A stretch of 64,000 nucleotides of DNA, taken from contig NZ_AP022599.1 in assembly GCF_010725725.1 (NCBI RefSeq), positions 3,100,001 through 3,164,000 on the forward strand. Reading direction: 5' to 3'. A program made the translations under genes and the position numbers. Below the pieces are notes generated by a model. It was not told the origin of the DNA. It searched no databases and saw nothing but the letters and a program-made list of their open reading frames with translations. The DNA is from Mycolicibacterium pulveris. GTDB lineage: Bacteria > Actinomycetota > Actinomycetes > Mycobacteriales > Mycobacteriaceae. How positions within the stretch are numbered: position 1 is the first letter of the stretch; every line of letters begins with the position of its first letter. Positions 24,738 to 33,961 of this stretch are shown here, one piece after another.

Positions 24738-27347
24738 GTGCGTTTTGCGTGGCCGTTAATTGGCCGTGCGCAGGAGATACAGGCGATCGAGGCGGCGATC
24801 ACCGCGGCGACGCCCGGCGTCCTCATCTGCGGGTCCCAAGGCGTCGGCAAGACCTGCACCGCCCGCGCGGCGCTGGAAGCGGCCGCCGAACGCGGATGTG
24901 TGACGCGCTGGACGGCGGGCACCACCTCGGCCAGGAACATCCCGCTCGGCGCCTTCACCTCCTGGGCGCCGACGGGTGTCACCGACACCCTCACGCTGCT
25001 GCGCGGGGTGATCGATGCGCTGGTGCCCGCCGAGTCGAGCGCGCGGGTGGTGCTGTGCGTCGACGACGCCCACCTGCTCGACGACCTGTCGGCGTTCGTC
25101 GTCCACCAGATCGTGGTGCGCGGCGCGGCAACGGTGATCCTCACCGTCCGTGACGGTGAACCGACTCCCGCCGCTGTCGGGGATATCTGGGCCAAGACCC
25201 GTTTCGAGCGGATCGACATCGCCCCACTGTCTCTCGACGACACCGCGCAGTTGTTGACGGAAGTGCTCTCCGGTCCCGTAGATCCAATTGCGGCACAACG
25301 ACTCTGGAAGATCACCGGCGGTAACGGACTTTATCTGCAGAACATCGTCGAGCGCGAAGTCGCAGACGGGCGGCTCGTCCGCCAGGACCGGTGCTGGCGT
25401 TGGGTCGGCGAATTGGTCGTGCCGCCGGGGGTGGTCGGGCTCGTCGAATCCCGCATCGGGGCGCTGCCGCCGCCGGTCGGGGAGGTGATCGACGTCCTCG
25501 CCGTCGGTGAGCCGCTGCAACTGGGCGTGCTGAGGCGGATCTGCGATCCGGAGGCCATCGAGGAGGCCGAGACCCGGGGGTTGATCAGCCTCGAACCGTC
25601 TGGGGCCGGTGTCGAGGTCCGGTTGGCGCATCCGCTCTACGGCGAAGTGCGTCGCAGGCGGGCCCCGCGTAGTCGGTTGCGTCGCCTGCGCGGCGTCGTC
25701 GCCACCGAGCTAGGGGCTTGCTCGGCGCCCGACGACGTCCGCATGGTGGTCCGCAGGGCGGCGCTGAGCCTGGAATCCGATCTCGACCCGGATGCCGACC
25801 TGCTCATCCGGGCGGCCTACGGCGCGGTCTGGCTCGGCGAGTTGACCCTCGCGGACCGGCTGGCCGAGGCGGCCGCCGGGTCCGGTGCCGGGCCCGAACC
25901 CCGCTTCATCCGTGCGCACGCGCTGTCGTGGTCGGGGCGCGGCGCCGAGGCGGAGGCGGTGTTCGCCGACATCGACACGGCCGCGTTGTCCGACGAGGAG
26001 CGCGCCCGGTTCGCGTTCCTGCGGTCCAGCAACGCGTTGTGGGCGCTCGGTGCACCCGAACACGCCAAGGCGCTGATGGACGCGCAGCCCGAATTCACGA
26101 CATCGGTGGGCCGTGCCTACCGCAACGCCTTTCTCACCGTCTACTGGTTCGCGACGGACCAGCCCCAAGCCGCGGTGCAGGCGTCGGAAACCCTTACCTT
26201 GCAGGATATTCCGGTGGTAGGTGTGGAGATCGCGTGGGCGCTCGCCCAGATCGCGGCGGACGTCGGGCGCACCGCCGACGCCGTCGCTGACGCCGCGGTC
26301 GGTCATGCGGTCGCGACCCGCACACTCGACGCGCCGCAAATGAGGTTCAACATCGCCGACGCCGAGGTCAGCGCCCTGCTGCTGGCGGGGCGGACCGCCG
26401 ATGCGCTCGGTGTCGCCGCGGACACCCGTCGCCAGGCCGCCGATCTGCCCGGCACGGCTCGACTTCTCGGCGATGCGGTCGCAGGCCGCGCCGCGCTCGG
26501 GTCCGGTGACCTGTCGAGCGCCTGCTCGCTGCTCTCACGCGCCGCCGACGGGCTGTCCGATTCGCACCCCGACGGCTGGGGATACCGCTACCGGATTCCG
26601 CAGGCCACGGCGCTGGCCATCAGCGGGCGGACCGACGAGGCGGCCGTCGTGCTCGGCGATTTGACCAAGATTCGCCGCCGATTCCGGATGCTCGACCATG
26701 AGCACAGCCTTGCGCGGGCGTGGCTGGCGGCCGGCCAGGGCGCGATCAGCGAGGCGATCGCGACGGTCCGCGACGCCGGTGAACGATGCCGCGTCAAAGG
26801 GCAGTTCGCCGCGGAAGTGCTCTGCCTGCAGACCGCGACCCAATTCGGCGATCGCAGCGGCGTGACCCGCCTGCAGGAGCTCAGCGCAGTGACCGAAGGG
26901 CCTCGCGCCGGTGTGGCAGCGCGGTTCGCTCGCGCGATGGCCGAGGGCGACGCCGCCGCGTTGAGCACCGTGTCGCAAGATTTCGAGTCGATCGGGGACC
27001 TGGTCGCCGCCCTGGACGCGTGCTGTCATGCCGCCCTGGCCTACCGGCGGCAGGACTTGCGTGGGTCAGCGCTTCGCTGCGTCGCGCGGGCGGCCGCATT
27101 GGCCGACAGATGCGCAGCCGCCACCCCGGCGCTGCGGCAGGCCAGCGAGCCGTTGCCGTTGACCGATCGCGAAGCCGAGATCGTGATGCTGATCGCCGAG
27201 GGCCTGTCCAACCGTGAGGTCGCCGAGCGGCTGACGCTGTCGGTCCGTACCGTCGAGAGCCACATCTACCGGGCGATGTCGAAGACCGGCACGAGTTGCC
27301 GCGACGAGTTGGCTGCCCTGCTGGCGCGTCCTGCCCGGACTCAGTAA
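24738..27347 (+). CDS. LuxR family ATPase transcriptional regulator (LAL type)
   Basis: This is an 869-residue large ATP-binding LuxR regulator starting with GTG at 24738. The N-terminal NTPase domain has Walker A GSQGVGKTC near residue 33 and Walker B VVLCVDDAHLLDD near residue 105. A long helical, TPR/MalT-like central part follows. A C-terminal LuxR helix-turn-helix spans about the last 65 residues (LTDREAEIVMLIAEGLSNREVAERLTLSVRTVESHIYRAM). Members sense a small inducer and activate neighbouring genes. The two exported proteins immediately downstream and the paired inverted repeats between them make these a candidate target. Confidence 0.92.
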   Translation: MRFAWPLIGRAQEIQAIEAAITAATPGVLICGSQGVGKTCTARAALEAAAERGCVTRWTAGTTSARNIPLGAFTSWAPTGVTDTLTLLRGVIDALVPAESSARVVLCVDDAHLLDDLSAFVVHQIVVRGAATVILTVRDGEPTPAAVGDIWAKTRFERIDIAPLSLDDTAQLLTEVLSGPVDPIAAQRLWKITGGNGLYLQNIVEREVADGRLVRQDRCWRWVGELVVPPGVVGLVESRIGALPPPVGEVIDVLAVGEPLQLGVLRRICDPEAIEEAETRGLISLEPSGAGVEVRLAHPLYGEVRRRRAPRSRLRRLRGVVATELGACSAPDDVRMVVRRAALSLESDLDPDADLLIRAAYGAVWLGELTLADRLAEAAAGSGAGPEPRFIRAHALSWSGRGAEAEAVFADIDTAALSDEERARFAFLRSSNALWALGAPEHAKALMDAQPEFTTSVGRAYRNAFLTVYWFATDQPQAAVQASETLTLQDIPVVGVEIAWALAQIAADVGRTADAVADAAVGHAVATRTLDAPQMRFNIADAEVSALLLAGRTADALGVAADTRRQAADLPGTARLLGDAVAGRAALGSGDLSSACSLLSRAADGLSDSHPDGWGYRYRIPQATALAISGRTDEAAVVLGDLTKIRRRFRMLDHEHSLARAWLAAGQGAISEAIATVRDAGERCRVKGQFAAEVLCLQTATQFGDRSGVTRLQELSAVTEGPRAGVAARFARAMAEGDAAALSTVSQDFESIGDLVAALDACCHAALAYRRQDLRGSALRCVARAAALADRCAAATPALRQASEPLPLTDREAEIVMLIAEGLSNREVAERLTLSVRTVESHIYRAMSKTGTSCRDELAALLARPARTQ

Positions 27348-27371
27348 TGCCGACGACTTCACGCGCGGTAT

Positions 27372-27391
27372 TGCAGTAGTGGACTACTGCA
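27372..27391. promoter_or_regulatory. 20-bp perfect inverted repeat between luxR-type gene and exported-protein pair
   Basis: TGCAGTAGTGGACTACTGCA has exact 9-bp arms around GG. It lies 24 bp after the regulator stop and 55 bp before the next start. It could be the LuxR regulator binding site, another operator, or a short terminator. Confidence 0.5.
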
Positions 27392-27409
27392 TCCCTCACC
27401 TTTGCTGCG

Positions 27410-27430
27410 GGTGACCCTTGATGGGTCACC
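27410..27430. promoter_or_regulatory. Second inverted repeat (GGTGACCC...GGGTCACC)
   Basis: GGTGACCC (27410-27417) and GGGTCACC (27423-27430) are perfect 8-bp arms around TTGAT, located 16 bp before the start codon at 27447. A stem here would sit next to the ribosome site (GAGGA, 27436-27440) and could affect translation, or it may be an operator half of the region. Confidence 0.45.
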
Positions 27431-27446
27431 GTAGCGAGGAACGCAG

Positions 27447-28463
27447 ATGTCCAGATCACCGCTAGTGCGCGCTCACCACGGAGCCGGTCGAGAAGCGCCC
27501 GCCGCCCCGCCATCACGGATGACGATGTCCGCGGCGGCCCGGACCCGGTCGAGGACCAGATGTGCCGTTGCGGTCCTCGGGGGCATCGTTCTCGCGCTGG
27601 CGCTGGTGATCGCTCCGCCGGTGCCCGCCGCCGCGGATCCCGGCCCGCGCGCGGTGCCGTCGGCGGTGCTGACGGTTTCGCCGGCGGCGGCGATGGCTGC
27701 GCTGCAACGACTGGCCGACGCAGCCGAAGGCGGGGGAACGGGACCACTGGCCGCAGACCCGCCCGGTCACCGCTCGACGGGGCATCTCGACGCGGGGCCG
27801 GCCACGGCGGCTGCATCCGCGTTGCCGCCGCTGTCGTTACCGCCCCCGAACGAGGTTTTCGCCTCGCTGCTGACGCAGTTGCTCACAAATCCAGCGATCG
27901 GCCCGATCCTCGGTCCGGTCCTGCTGTTCGGCCCGATCATCGCGATCGTCATCCTCGCCTGTCCACCCTGCGCGCTGTTCAACGTCACCGTCGGGATCAT
28001 CCGCAGCATCCTCGTCAGCCTGCAACCGGCGGCCACCGCGGCCACCGCGGAGGCAACGGGCGACGAGATGGACGAGGCGGAACCAGAAGCGTCTGACCCA
28101 GTGAATGTCCCGGCGGGCGACCCTGCCGCTCTCGCAGCCGAATTCAGCACATCGACCCAGGAAGAGCCCCAAACTCCGGTTATCGCCGAAACGGCGATCA
28201 CGACCGAAAGCGTTGCCGATGAAGACCTCGTCGATGAACTGCCCTCGGCGACAACGGACTCCGACACAGCGGACTTCGAGACTGTAGACGAGGTTACCAG
28301 CGACGAGGTAACCGCCGATCCGTCGGCCACCGAGACGGTCGAGTCGGCCGACGACGAGGTCGATGAAACCCTCGGGTCGGCCCCGGCAGACACCGGGGCG
28401 GCCGATGCCGTCGGCGACACCGATGCCCCCGACACCACCGGCCCGGACGAGTCGTCCGAATAA
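27447..28463 (+). CDS. Exported protein with CPxC hydrophobic region and acidic tail, copy 1
   Basis: This is a 338-residue protein. After a basic start, a hydrophobic signal segment (VAVLGGIVLALALVIAPPVPAAA) leads to the block GPRAVPSAVLTVSPAAAMAALQRLAD, shared with copy 2. A second hydrophobic region, LLTQLLTNPAIGPILGPVLLFGPIIAIVIL, is followed by ACPPCALFNVTVGIIRS. The last 135 residues are an acidic Asp/Glu/Ser/Thr-rich, repeat-like tail that should be disordered. ATG 27447 has GAGGA 7 bp upstream; ATG 27522 would also preserve the signal. No family was recognised. It is probably an envelope protein with two membrane segments. Confidence 0.7.
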   Translation: MSRSPLVRAHHGAGREAPAAPPSRMTMSAAARTRSRTRCAVAVLGGIVLALALVIAPPVPAAADPGPRAVPSAVLTVSPAAAMAALQRLADAAEGGGTGPLAADPPGHRSTGHLDAGPATAAASALPPLSLPPPNEVFASLLTQLLTNPAIGPILGPVLLFGPIIAIVILACPPCALFNVTVGIIRSILVSLQPAATAATAEATGDEMDEAEPEASDPVNVPAGDPAALAAEFSTSTQEEPQTPVIAETAITTESVADEDLVDELPSATTDSDTADFETVDEVTSDEVTADPSATETVESADDEVDETLGSAPADTGAADAVGDTDAPDTTGPDESSE

Positions 28464-28494
28464 TCCGTAAACCCCGCCTACGGAAGGTCTGGAA

Positions 28495-29439
28495 ATGATT
28501 GCAACCCAACTTCGATCGCGGGTCAGGAGCGCAGTAGCGCTCGTTGGGGCCGGTGCTCTCGCGCTGGCGCTGGTGATCGCCCCACCCACCCCCGCCGCCG
28601 TGGCTGCCGGCCCGCGCGCGGTGCCGTCGACGGTGCTGACGGTTTCGCCGGCGGCGGCGATGGCTGCGTTGCGACAACTCGCCGGCCCTGGTGCTGCCGG
28701 GGCCGGGGCAGCGGGACCGGTGACTGAAAACCCACCCGGCAACGGTTCGACGGAGGCCCCCGCCGCGGCGCCGGTCAGTCCGGCGTTGCCGACCTTCTCG
28801 TTGCCGACACCGATAGAGGTGATCTGGGCCGTGGTCGGGCCGCTGGCCACCAATCCGATCACCGCGCCTCTCGTCGTTGGGGTAGCCCTCGGTGGCTTCT
28901 TCTTCCTTGTCGGGACCGCGGCGTTTGCGATCACGGTGTGTCCCGTGTGCACGCCGATTTACCAGTCGGTGTTGAACCTTGTCGTGACCTTCTTCACGGG
29001 TGCGCCGCCCCTGGGGTCCGCCGCTGCCGCGCCGACAGGGGAGGACCTCGCCGGTGTGGAGCCAGCGGCTGCCGAGATGAACGTGACGGAACCAACGGTG
29101 TCTGATCCGGTTGACGAGCCTTCCGCTCTCGCAACGGAATCCAGCACATCGACCCAGGAAGAAGCGAAAGCCGCGTCCACGGAGGAGGAGGCGAGCGCGA
29201 CCGAAAACGTTGCGGATGAAGAGACTGCCGATGAATTGTCCGCAGAGACAACGGAATCAGAGGCCGCTGAGGAGGTGGCCACAGATGAGGATGTTGACGA
29301 ACCCGCGGCCACGGAAACGGATGGGTCTGTCGACAACGAGGTCGATGAGGCGATCGGGTCGGTCCCGGCCGACGACGCGGCAACCGGCTCCGCGCCCTCG
29401 GACGATGATTCAACCGGTGATGACCCGGCTTCCGAATAG
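28495..29439 (+). CDS. Exported protein with CPxC hydrophobic region and acidic tail, copy 2
   Basis: This is a 314-residue paralogue of the preceding gene, 31 bp downstream. The signal segment (ALVGAGALALALVIAPPTPAAVA) and the block GPRAVPSTVLTVSPAAAMAALRQLAG are nearly the same as in copy 1, down to DNA level. The central region differs (VVGPLATNPITAPLVVGVALGGFFFLVGTAAFAITV) but keeps a cysteine pair, CPVCTPIYQSVLN. The tail is again acidic (ESSTSTQEE is shared) and ends TGDDPASE. The pair arose by duplication; the N-termini stayed alike while the tails diverged. Function unknown. Confidence 0.7.
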   Translation: MIATQLRSRVRSAVALVGAGALALALVIAPPTPAAVAAGPRAVPSTVLTVSPAAAMAALRQLAGPGAAGAGAAGPVTENPPGNGSTEAPAAAPVSPALPTFSLPTPIEVIWAVVGPLATNPITAPLVVGVALGGFFFLVGTAAFAITVCPVCTPIYQSVLNLVVTFFTGAPPLGSAAAAPTGEDLAGVEPAAAEMNVTEPTVSDPVDEPSALATESSTSTQEEAKAASTEEEASATENVADEETADELSAETTESEAAEEVATDEDVDEPAATETDGSVDNEVDEAIGSVPADDAATGSAPSDDDSTGDDPASE

Positions 29440-29501
29440 CCCATGACCCGTTCGGCGCCGGCCTGCGGAGGGGACAGGTTGGCGTTGAACTCCGGGTAAA
29501 G

Positions 29502-32500
29502 CTACTGCCGCCCCTTCACCATCGCCTCCGCCCAACCGATGTGTCCTTCGAAGCCAAGCGTCTGCGCCATCACCTGATAGCGCCCCGCCAGCTCACGGAA
29601 GGTCGCGTCGTCACCTCGGGCCCGGGCCAGGAGGGCTCGCAGCTTCATCAACCAGATGTCGCGCATCGCCTGCCCGCCGTCGTCCGGTGCGGAGGCGAGT
29701 CGCTCGACCGCGCTTTCCGCTTCGGTGAAATCCCCTTCGCCGGCTCGGTCCAGCAGGGTCTCCACCAAAACACCCGTCGCGGGGATGCCCCACGACAGCA
29801 GCTGGCCCTCGCGGACCAGCTCGTCGATGGCGGCGCGCACCAGCGCCAGCGCCGCATCGTGATCACCGCACCGAGCCCGTTCCCGCGCCAAGTAAGCGTT
29901 GAGGAGACGAAGCTCGCTCAGGCTGTGTTCGTCGCGCTGGAAAACCTTGCCGATCTCCGCCAGCAATTCCTGGCCGCGGTTACGCTCGGCGTCCGTATCA
30001 CGATGCGCCAGCGCTAATCCCAGGATCACCCGGTCGAACGCCAAAGCCATGTTGTCGCCCGTTCGTTCGGCGATCCGCAACGCTTCTTCGACTTCACCCA
30101 TCGCGCGGTCATGGGCCGCCAGCACGCCGAGGGGTATGCCCGGAAAATACACGTAGGCGACGGTGGTGGCGTAGGCGAACGGGTCGGCGCTCCTGGCCAG
30201 GGCCAGGCCCTGGCGCAAGTCTTCGAACCATCCGGGAAGACCCATGCAGTACCGACTGAAGGCCCGCGTCGTGAAGGCGATTGCCAGCGGCGATCCAAAC
30301 AGGAAGTTGCCCATGGACGGGTCGCCGTCGGCCAGGTCGATGGCCCGCTGCGACCACTGCAGCACCTCGAGCCACGCGCCCCCGTGCCCCTTCGGATAGA
30401 TGACGGGAAACGACAATCCCACCGTCAGCGTCGCGTCGTGGAGCGAGTCGATGAGGGCCCAGGCTTCCGACGCCAACCGCGACGCCTCCTTGATCCGGCC
30501 TTGAAACGCCCGATCCAACACCAACCCCGCCGTGCCGATCGCCAGCGACGCCTTGTCGCCGGCGTCGGCGCACAGCTCGCGCAATTCTTCGATGTGTTCC
30601 TCGGCGACGTTCGCGTGGAGCCGCCATGCGATGCCACACAACATGGTTCGGGGTGCGATACGCATCGCTGTCCGGTCGGGCTCGTCGGCCGGCAGTGCGT
30701 CAGCGATCGCTCCGGCGCGCTCCCAGCTCTGGCGCGCCGCAGCGATGTCGCGGGGAACGGCCCACGTCGCGGCACGCATATGCCACTGATACGCGGCGTG
30801 TAGTTCGTCAGCTGCCTCCAGGTGTTCGGCGATCAAGGCGGCGTTTTCGTCGGCCGCTGCCGGAGCAGATGCTTCGATCACGGCCGCGACCCGCCGGTGC
30901 AGTTCGGCGCGAGTGGTTTTGAGCTGAGATTCGTAGGCCACCGCGCGGATAAGCGGATGGCGAAAGGTGTATTCGGGGCTGGCCGCGAACCGGACCCGGT
31001 CGATCAGTTCGGCCGCCAGTAGTTCGTCGACTGCCGCGTCGACCTGCAACGCCGTGAGCAGATCCAGCCCGAAGCGAGCGCCGATCACCGAGGCCGCGCT
31101 CAGCGTGCGCCGCGACGACGGGCTCATCCGGTCGATGCGCGCTTCGATGGCCGCCTGCACCGTGGCCGGCACTGCCACGTCCGCGGCGGCGGTGCGGCAC
31201 ACGTGATGTCCGCGGTCGCCGGCCAACTCACCGCGCTGCACCAGTTCACGTACCATCTCCTCAGCGAAAAACGGGTTGCCACAGGCGCGTTCGGCGATGA
31301 TCGTCGTCAACTCGCGAACCGAGGAATCATCACCCAGCAGCTCGCTGAGCAGCGCTGCCATCTCCGAGTCGCCGAGGGGAGCCAGCGCTATGGTCTGAGC
31401 GTGTTGCGCCCGCACCAGCGCGCCGCCGTATTCGGGACGCGAGGTGATCAACACCAACGACGGGCTTCGCGGGATCACGGCCAACAGGTCGCCCAGCAGC
31501 GACTCGCTGACCGAGTCGATCCAGTGCGCGTCCTCGATGACGAACAGCGCCGGCTTCGTTCGGGCGAGGGTCACCGAGTTGATCAAAGCCGTCAGTCGGC
31601 GCCGCCGCGCATCGGGATCGATCTGGGGCTGCCGAACCTCGGGATCGCCGACACCCAGCAGATCGTCGAGCAACAGCAAGTCCTGCGGGTCGGCATCCGC
31701 GGGCACCGTGGTGCGCAGGCGTGCGCGCGCAGCGTCGCCGGCGACGTCCGTCACGCCGCTGCCCGCCCGCAGCAACCGCGTCACGGCGTGGAACGGGATG
31801 TCACGCGCGTGCGATTCACAGAAGGTCCAAAACACCTCGACTCCGCGGGCGGCCGCCGTCGTCGCCACTTCGCGCGCCACGCGGCTCTTGCCGATGCCCG
31901 CGGGACCGACCACGTTCACGACGCCGCCGCGGCCACCTGCGGCACGGTCGAGCAGGCCGTCCAGTGCCGCCATCTCCCAGCCTCGCCCGACCAGGCTCGC
32001 ATCAGCACGCCCCACGAGACCGTCGCCGCCGCCCACCGATACCAGCCGTCGCGCCCGTACCGGTGTGTCGGATCCCCGGACCCGCACCCACTCGGGGTCG
32101 GCCAGCGTCACCGTGCTCTCGACCAGATGGGCGGTGGACTCCGACAGCAACACCGCGCCCGGTAAAGCCGCCGATTCCATGCGTTGGGCCAATCCGATCG
32201 TCTCTCCGGTCGCGGCGTATCGTGTTGAGCACGAGCCGATTTCACCGACGATCACGCGACCGGAGTTCAAACCCACTCGCAATCGCAGCGTCACCCCGTC
32301 GTGCTTTGCCACCTCCCGTGCGAGTCGATCCGCCTCGTCCTGGATGGCCGACGCGGCCAGACATGCCCGAAAAGCGTGATCCTCCAAGGCAACCGGGGCG
32401 CCGAAGAGTGCCATCACGCCGTCGCCGGTGTACTCCACGACCCCGCCGCCGAAGCGCCGGACCATCGCTGCGGACCGCTCCACCACCGAGGTCATGACCT

Positions 32501-32693
32501 CGCGCAACCGCTCAGGATCGAGCGTGGCGGCAATGTCCATCGAGCGCACCACGTCGGCGAACACCACGGTGACCTGCTTGTACTCGGCGGCACGCCGGGC
32601 GCCGGGCGTCGCGGCACCGCACTCGTGGCAGAACTTGGCGTTCTGCCGTAGTCCGGTGCCGCACGATCTGCACACCGCTGCCGTCGACGTCAC
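29502..32693 (-). CDS. Adenylate/guanylate cyclase-ATPase-TPR regulatory protein
   Basis: This is a 1063-residue protein starting with GTG. It begins with a short zinc ribbon (CRSCG...CHECG, residues 8-25), then a class III nucleotide cyclase domain (about 38-200). An AAA/ATPase domain follows, with Walker A VGPAGIGKSRVA and Walker B LFVIEDAHWID, and then a long helical TPR-like region. The metal aspartates are present (VVFADVV and EYTGDGVMALFG). In the segment that normally reads G-D-x-V-N-x-A-x-R-x it has GETIGLAQRM, so the transition-state Asn is replaced by Gly and Asp by Glu, which may lower or abolish cyclase activity. It resembles the M. tuberculosis Rv0386/Rv1358-type proteins but lacks a C-terminal LuxR helix-turn-helix. 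Confidence 0.88.
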   Translation of the reverse strand: MTSTAAVCRSCGTGLRQNAKFCHECGAATPGARRAAEYKQVTVVFADVVRSMDIAATLDPERLREVMTSVVERSAAMVRRFGGGVVEYTGDGVMALFGAPVALEDHAFRACLAASAIQDEADRLAREVAKHDGVTLRLRVGLNSGRVIVGEIGSCSTRYAATGETIGLAQRMESAALPGAVLLSESTAHLVESTVTLADPEWVRVRGSDTPVRARRLVSVGGGDGLVGRADASLVGRGWEMAALDGLLDRAAGGRGGVVNVVGPAGIGKSRVAREVATTAAARGVEVFWTFCESHARDIPFHAVTRLLRAGSGVTDVAGDAARARLRTTVPADADPQDLLLLDDLLGVGDPEVRQPQIDPDARRRRLTALINSVTLARTKPALFVIEDAHWIDSVSESLLGDLLAVIPRSPSLVLITSRPEYGGALVRAQHAQTIALAPLGDSEMAALLSELLGDDSSVRELTTIIAERACGNPFFAEEMVRELVQRGELAGDRGHHVCRTAAADVAVPATVQAAIEARIDRMSPSSRRTLSAASVIGARFGLDLLTALQVDAAVDELLAAELIDRVRFAASPEYTFRHPLIRAVAYESQLKTTRAELHRRVAAVIEASAPAAADENAALIAEHLEAADELHAAYQWHMRAATWAVPRDIAAARQSWERAGAIADALPADEPDRTAMRIAPRTMLCGIAWRLHANVAEEHIEELRELCADAGDKASLAIGTAGLVLDRAFQGRIKEASRLASEAWALIDSLHDATLTVGLSFPVIYPKGHGGAWLEVLQWSQRAIDLADGDPSMGNFLFGSPLAIAFTTRAFSRYCMGLPGWFEDLRQGLALARSADPFAYATTVAYVYFPGIPLGVLAAHDRAMGEVEEALRIAERTGDNMALAFDRVILGLALAHRDTDAERNRGQELLAEIGKVFQRDEHSLSELRLLNAYLARERARCGDHDAALALVRAAIDELVREGQLLSWGIPATGVLVETLLDRAGEGDFTEAESAVERLASAPDDGGQAMRDIWLMKLRALLARARGDDATFRELAGRYQVMAQTLGFEGHIGWAEAMVKGRQ

Positions 32694-32824
32694 CGCCTCA
32701 CCGCCGATCCGACGGCTCCGACCGGGCCGCCCGATGCGGCAAGGGTAGGACCCGACGCGGCTGCAGACGGACCGAAACGACGATATTGACGGGCCCGCCG
32801 ACGCTCCGAGTAACGTGACGGGCC

Positions 32825-33903
32825 GTGACGAACAGCGGACCTCTGGCCGGGGTGAAGGTGATCGAACTCGGCGGAATCGGGCCGGGCCCGCATGCGGCGA
32901 TGGTGCTGGCGGATCTGGGGGCCGACGTGGTGCGCGTGCGCCGGCCCGGCGGTTTGCAGATGCCGGCGGAGAACGTCGATCTGTTGCACCGGGGGAAGCG
33001 GGTCATCGACCTGGATGTGAAGACGGACCCGGGCAGGCTGCTGGCCCTGGCCGCCAAGGCCGACGTGCTGATCGACGCCTTCCGCCCGGGCACCTGTGAG
33101 CGGCTCGGCATCGGGCCTGAGGAGTGCACCGCGGTCAATCCGCGGCTGATCTTCGCGCGCATCACCGGGTGGGGACAGCACGGGCCGCTGGCGCACACCG
33201 CGGGCCATGACATCAATTACCTGTCGCAGACCGGGGTGCTGTCGGCCATCGGGTTCTGGGACCGGCCGCCGGTCGCGCCGCTCAACCTGGTCGCCGACTT
33301 CGGCGGCGGATCGATGCTGGTGCTGCTCGGCATCGTGTCGGCTCTGTATGAGCGGGAACGCTCGGGCGAGGGCCAGGTGATCGACGCGGCGATGGTCGAC
33401 GGGGTGTCGCTCATGGCCCAGATGGCGTGGACGATGAAGTCGACGGGCACGCTTCGCGACGAGCGTGAGTCGTTTCTGCTCGACGGGGGCGCCCCGTTCT
33501 ACCGCACTTACGAGACCGCCGACGGCAAGTACATGGCGGTCGGGCGATCGAACCGCAGTTCTTCGCCCAACTCCTGGAGGGCCTCGGCCTGACCCCCGAC
33601 GACGTGCCCAACCAACTGGACGCTGCCGCGTTTCCCGACATGCACAAGCTCTTCGCGGAGCGGTTTGCGAGCAAAACTCGCGACGAGTGGGCCGACATCT
33701 TCGCAGGCACCGATGCGTGCGTCACGCCCGTGCTCACCTGGACCGAAGCCGCGCAGAACGAGCATCTGCGCGCTCGGTCAACCCTGGTGCAGGCCAACGG
33801 CGTCGACCAGGCCGCACCGGCGCCGCGGTTCTCCCGCACCCCGGCGCCTGCGGTCGGCGCACCGCCTCAGGCGGCCACTCTCTTCGACGAGATTTGCTGG
33901 TAG
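32825..33903 (+). pseudogene. far: Alpha-methylacyl-CoA racemase (Far/MCR), single-base frameshift
   Basis: This CaiB/BaiF CoA-transferase-family enzyme would convert (2R)- to (2S)-methylacyl-CoA for branched-chain lipid breakdown. It starts GTG 32825 ([24 protein letters not shown]) and keeps the catalytic region [19 protein letters not shown]. The frame breaks at about 33541-33544: YMAVG is followed by RSNRSSSPN before a stop at 33592. Adding one G to the run GGG (33542-33544) restores [20 protein letters not shown] and leads into PNQLDAAAFPDMHKLFAERF up to 33903. The restored length, 359 residues, equals the family size. A homopolymer base-call error or a fresh null mutation are both possible. 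It matches Rv0855 in place. Confidence 0.85.
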
Positions 33904-33961
33904 CGTTAATTTGCTGTGAAACCCGGCACACGCCGTCGATGTGTTAGCTACGCTTTGTCCC

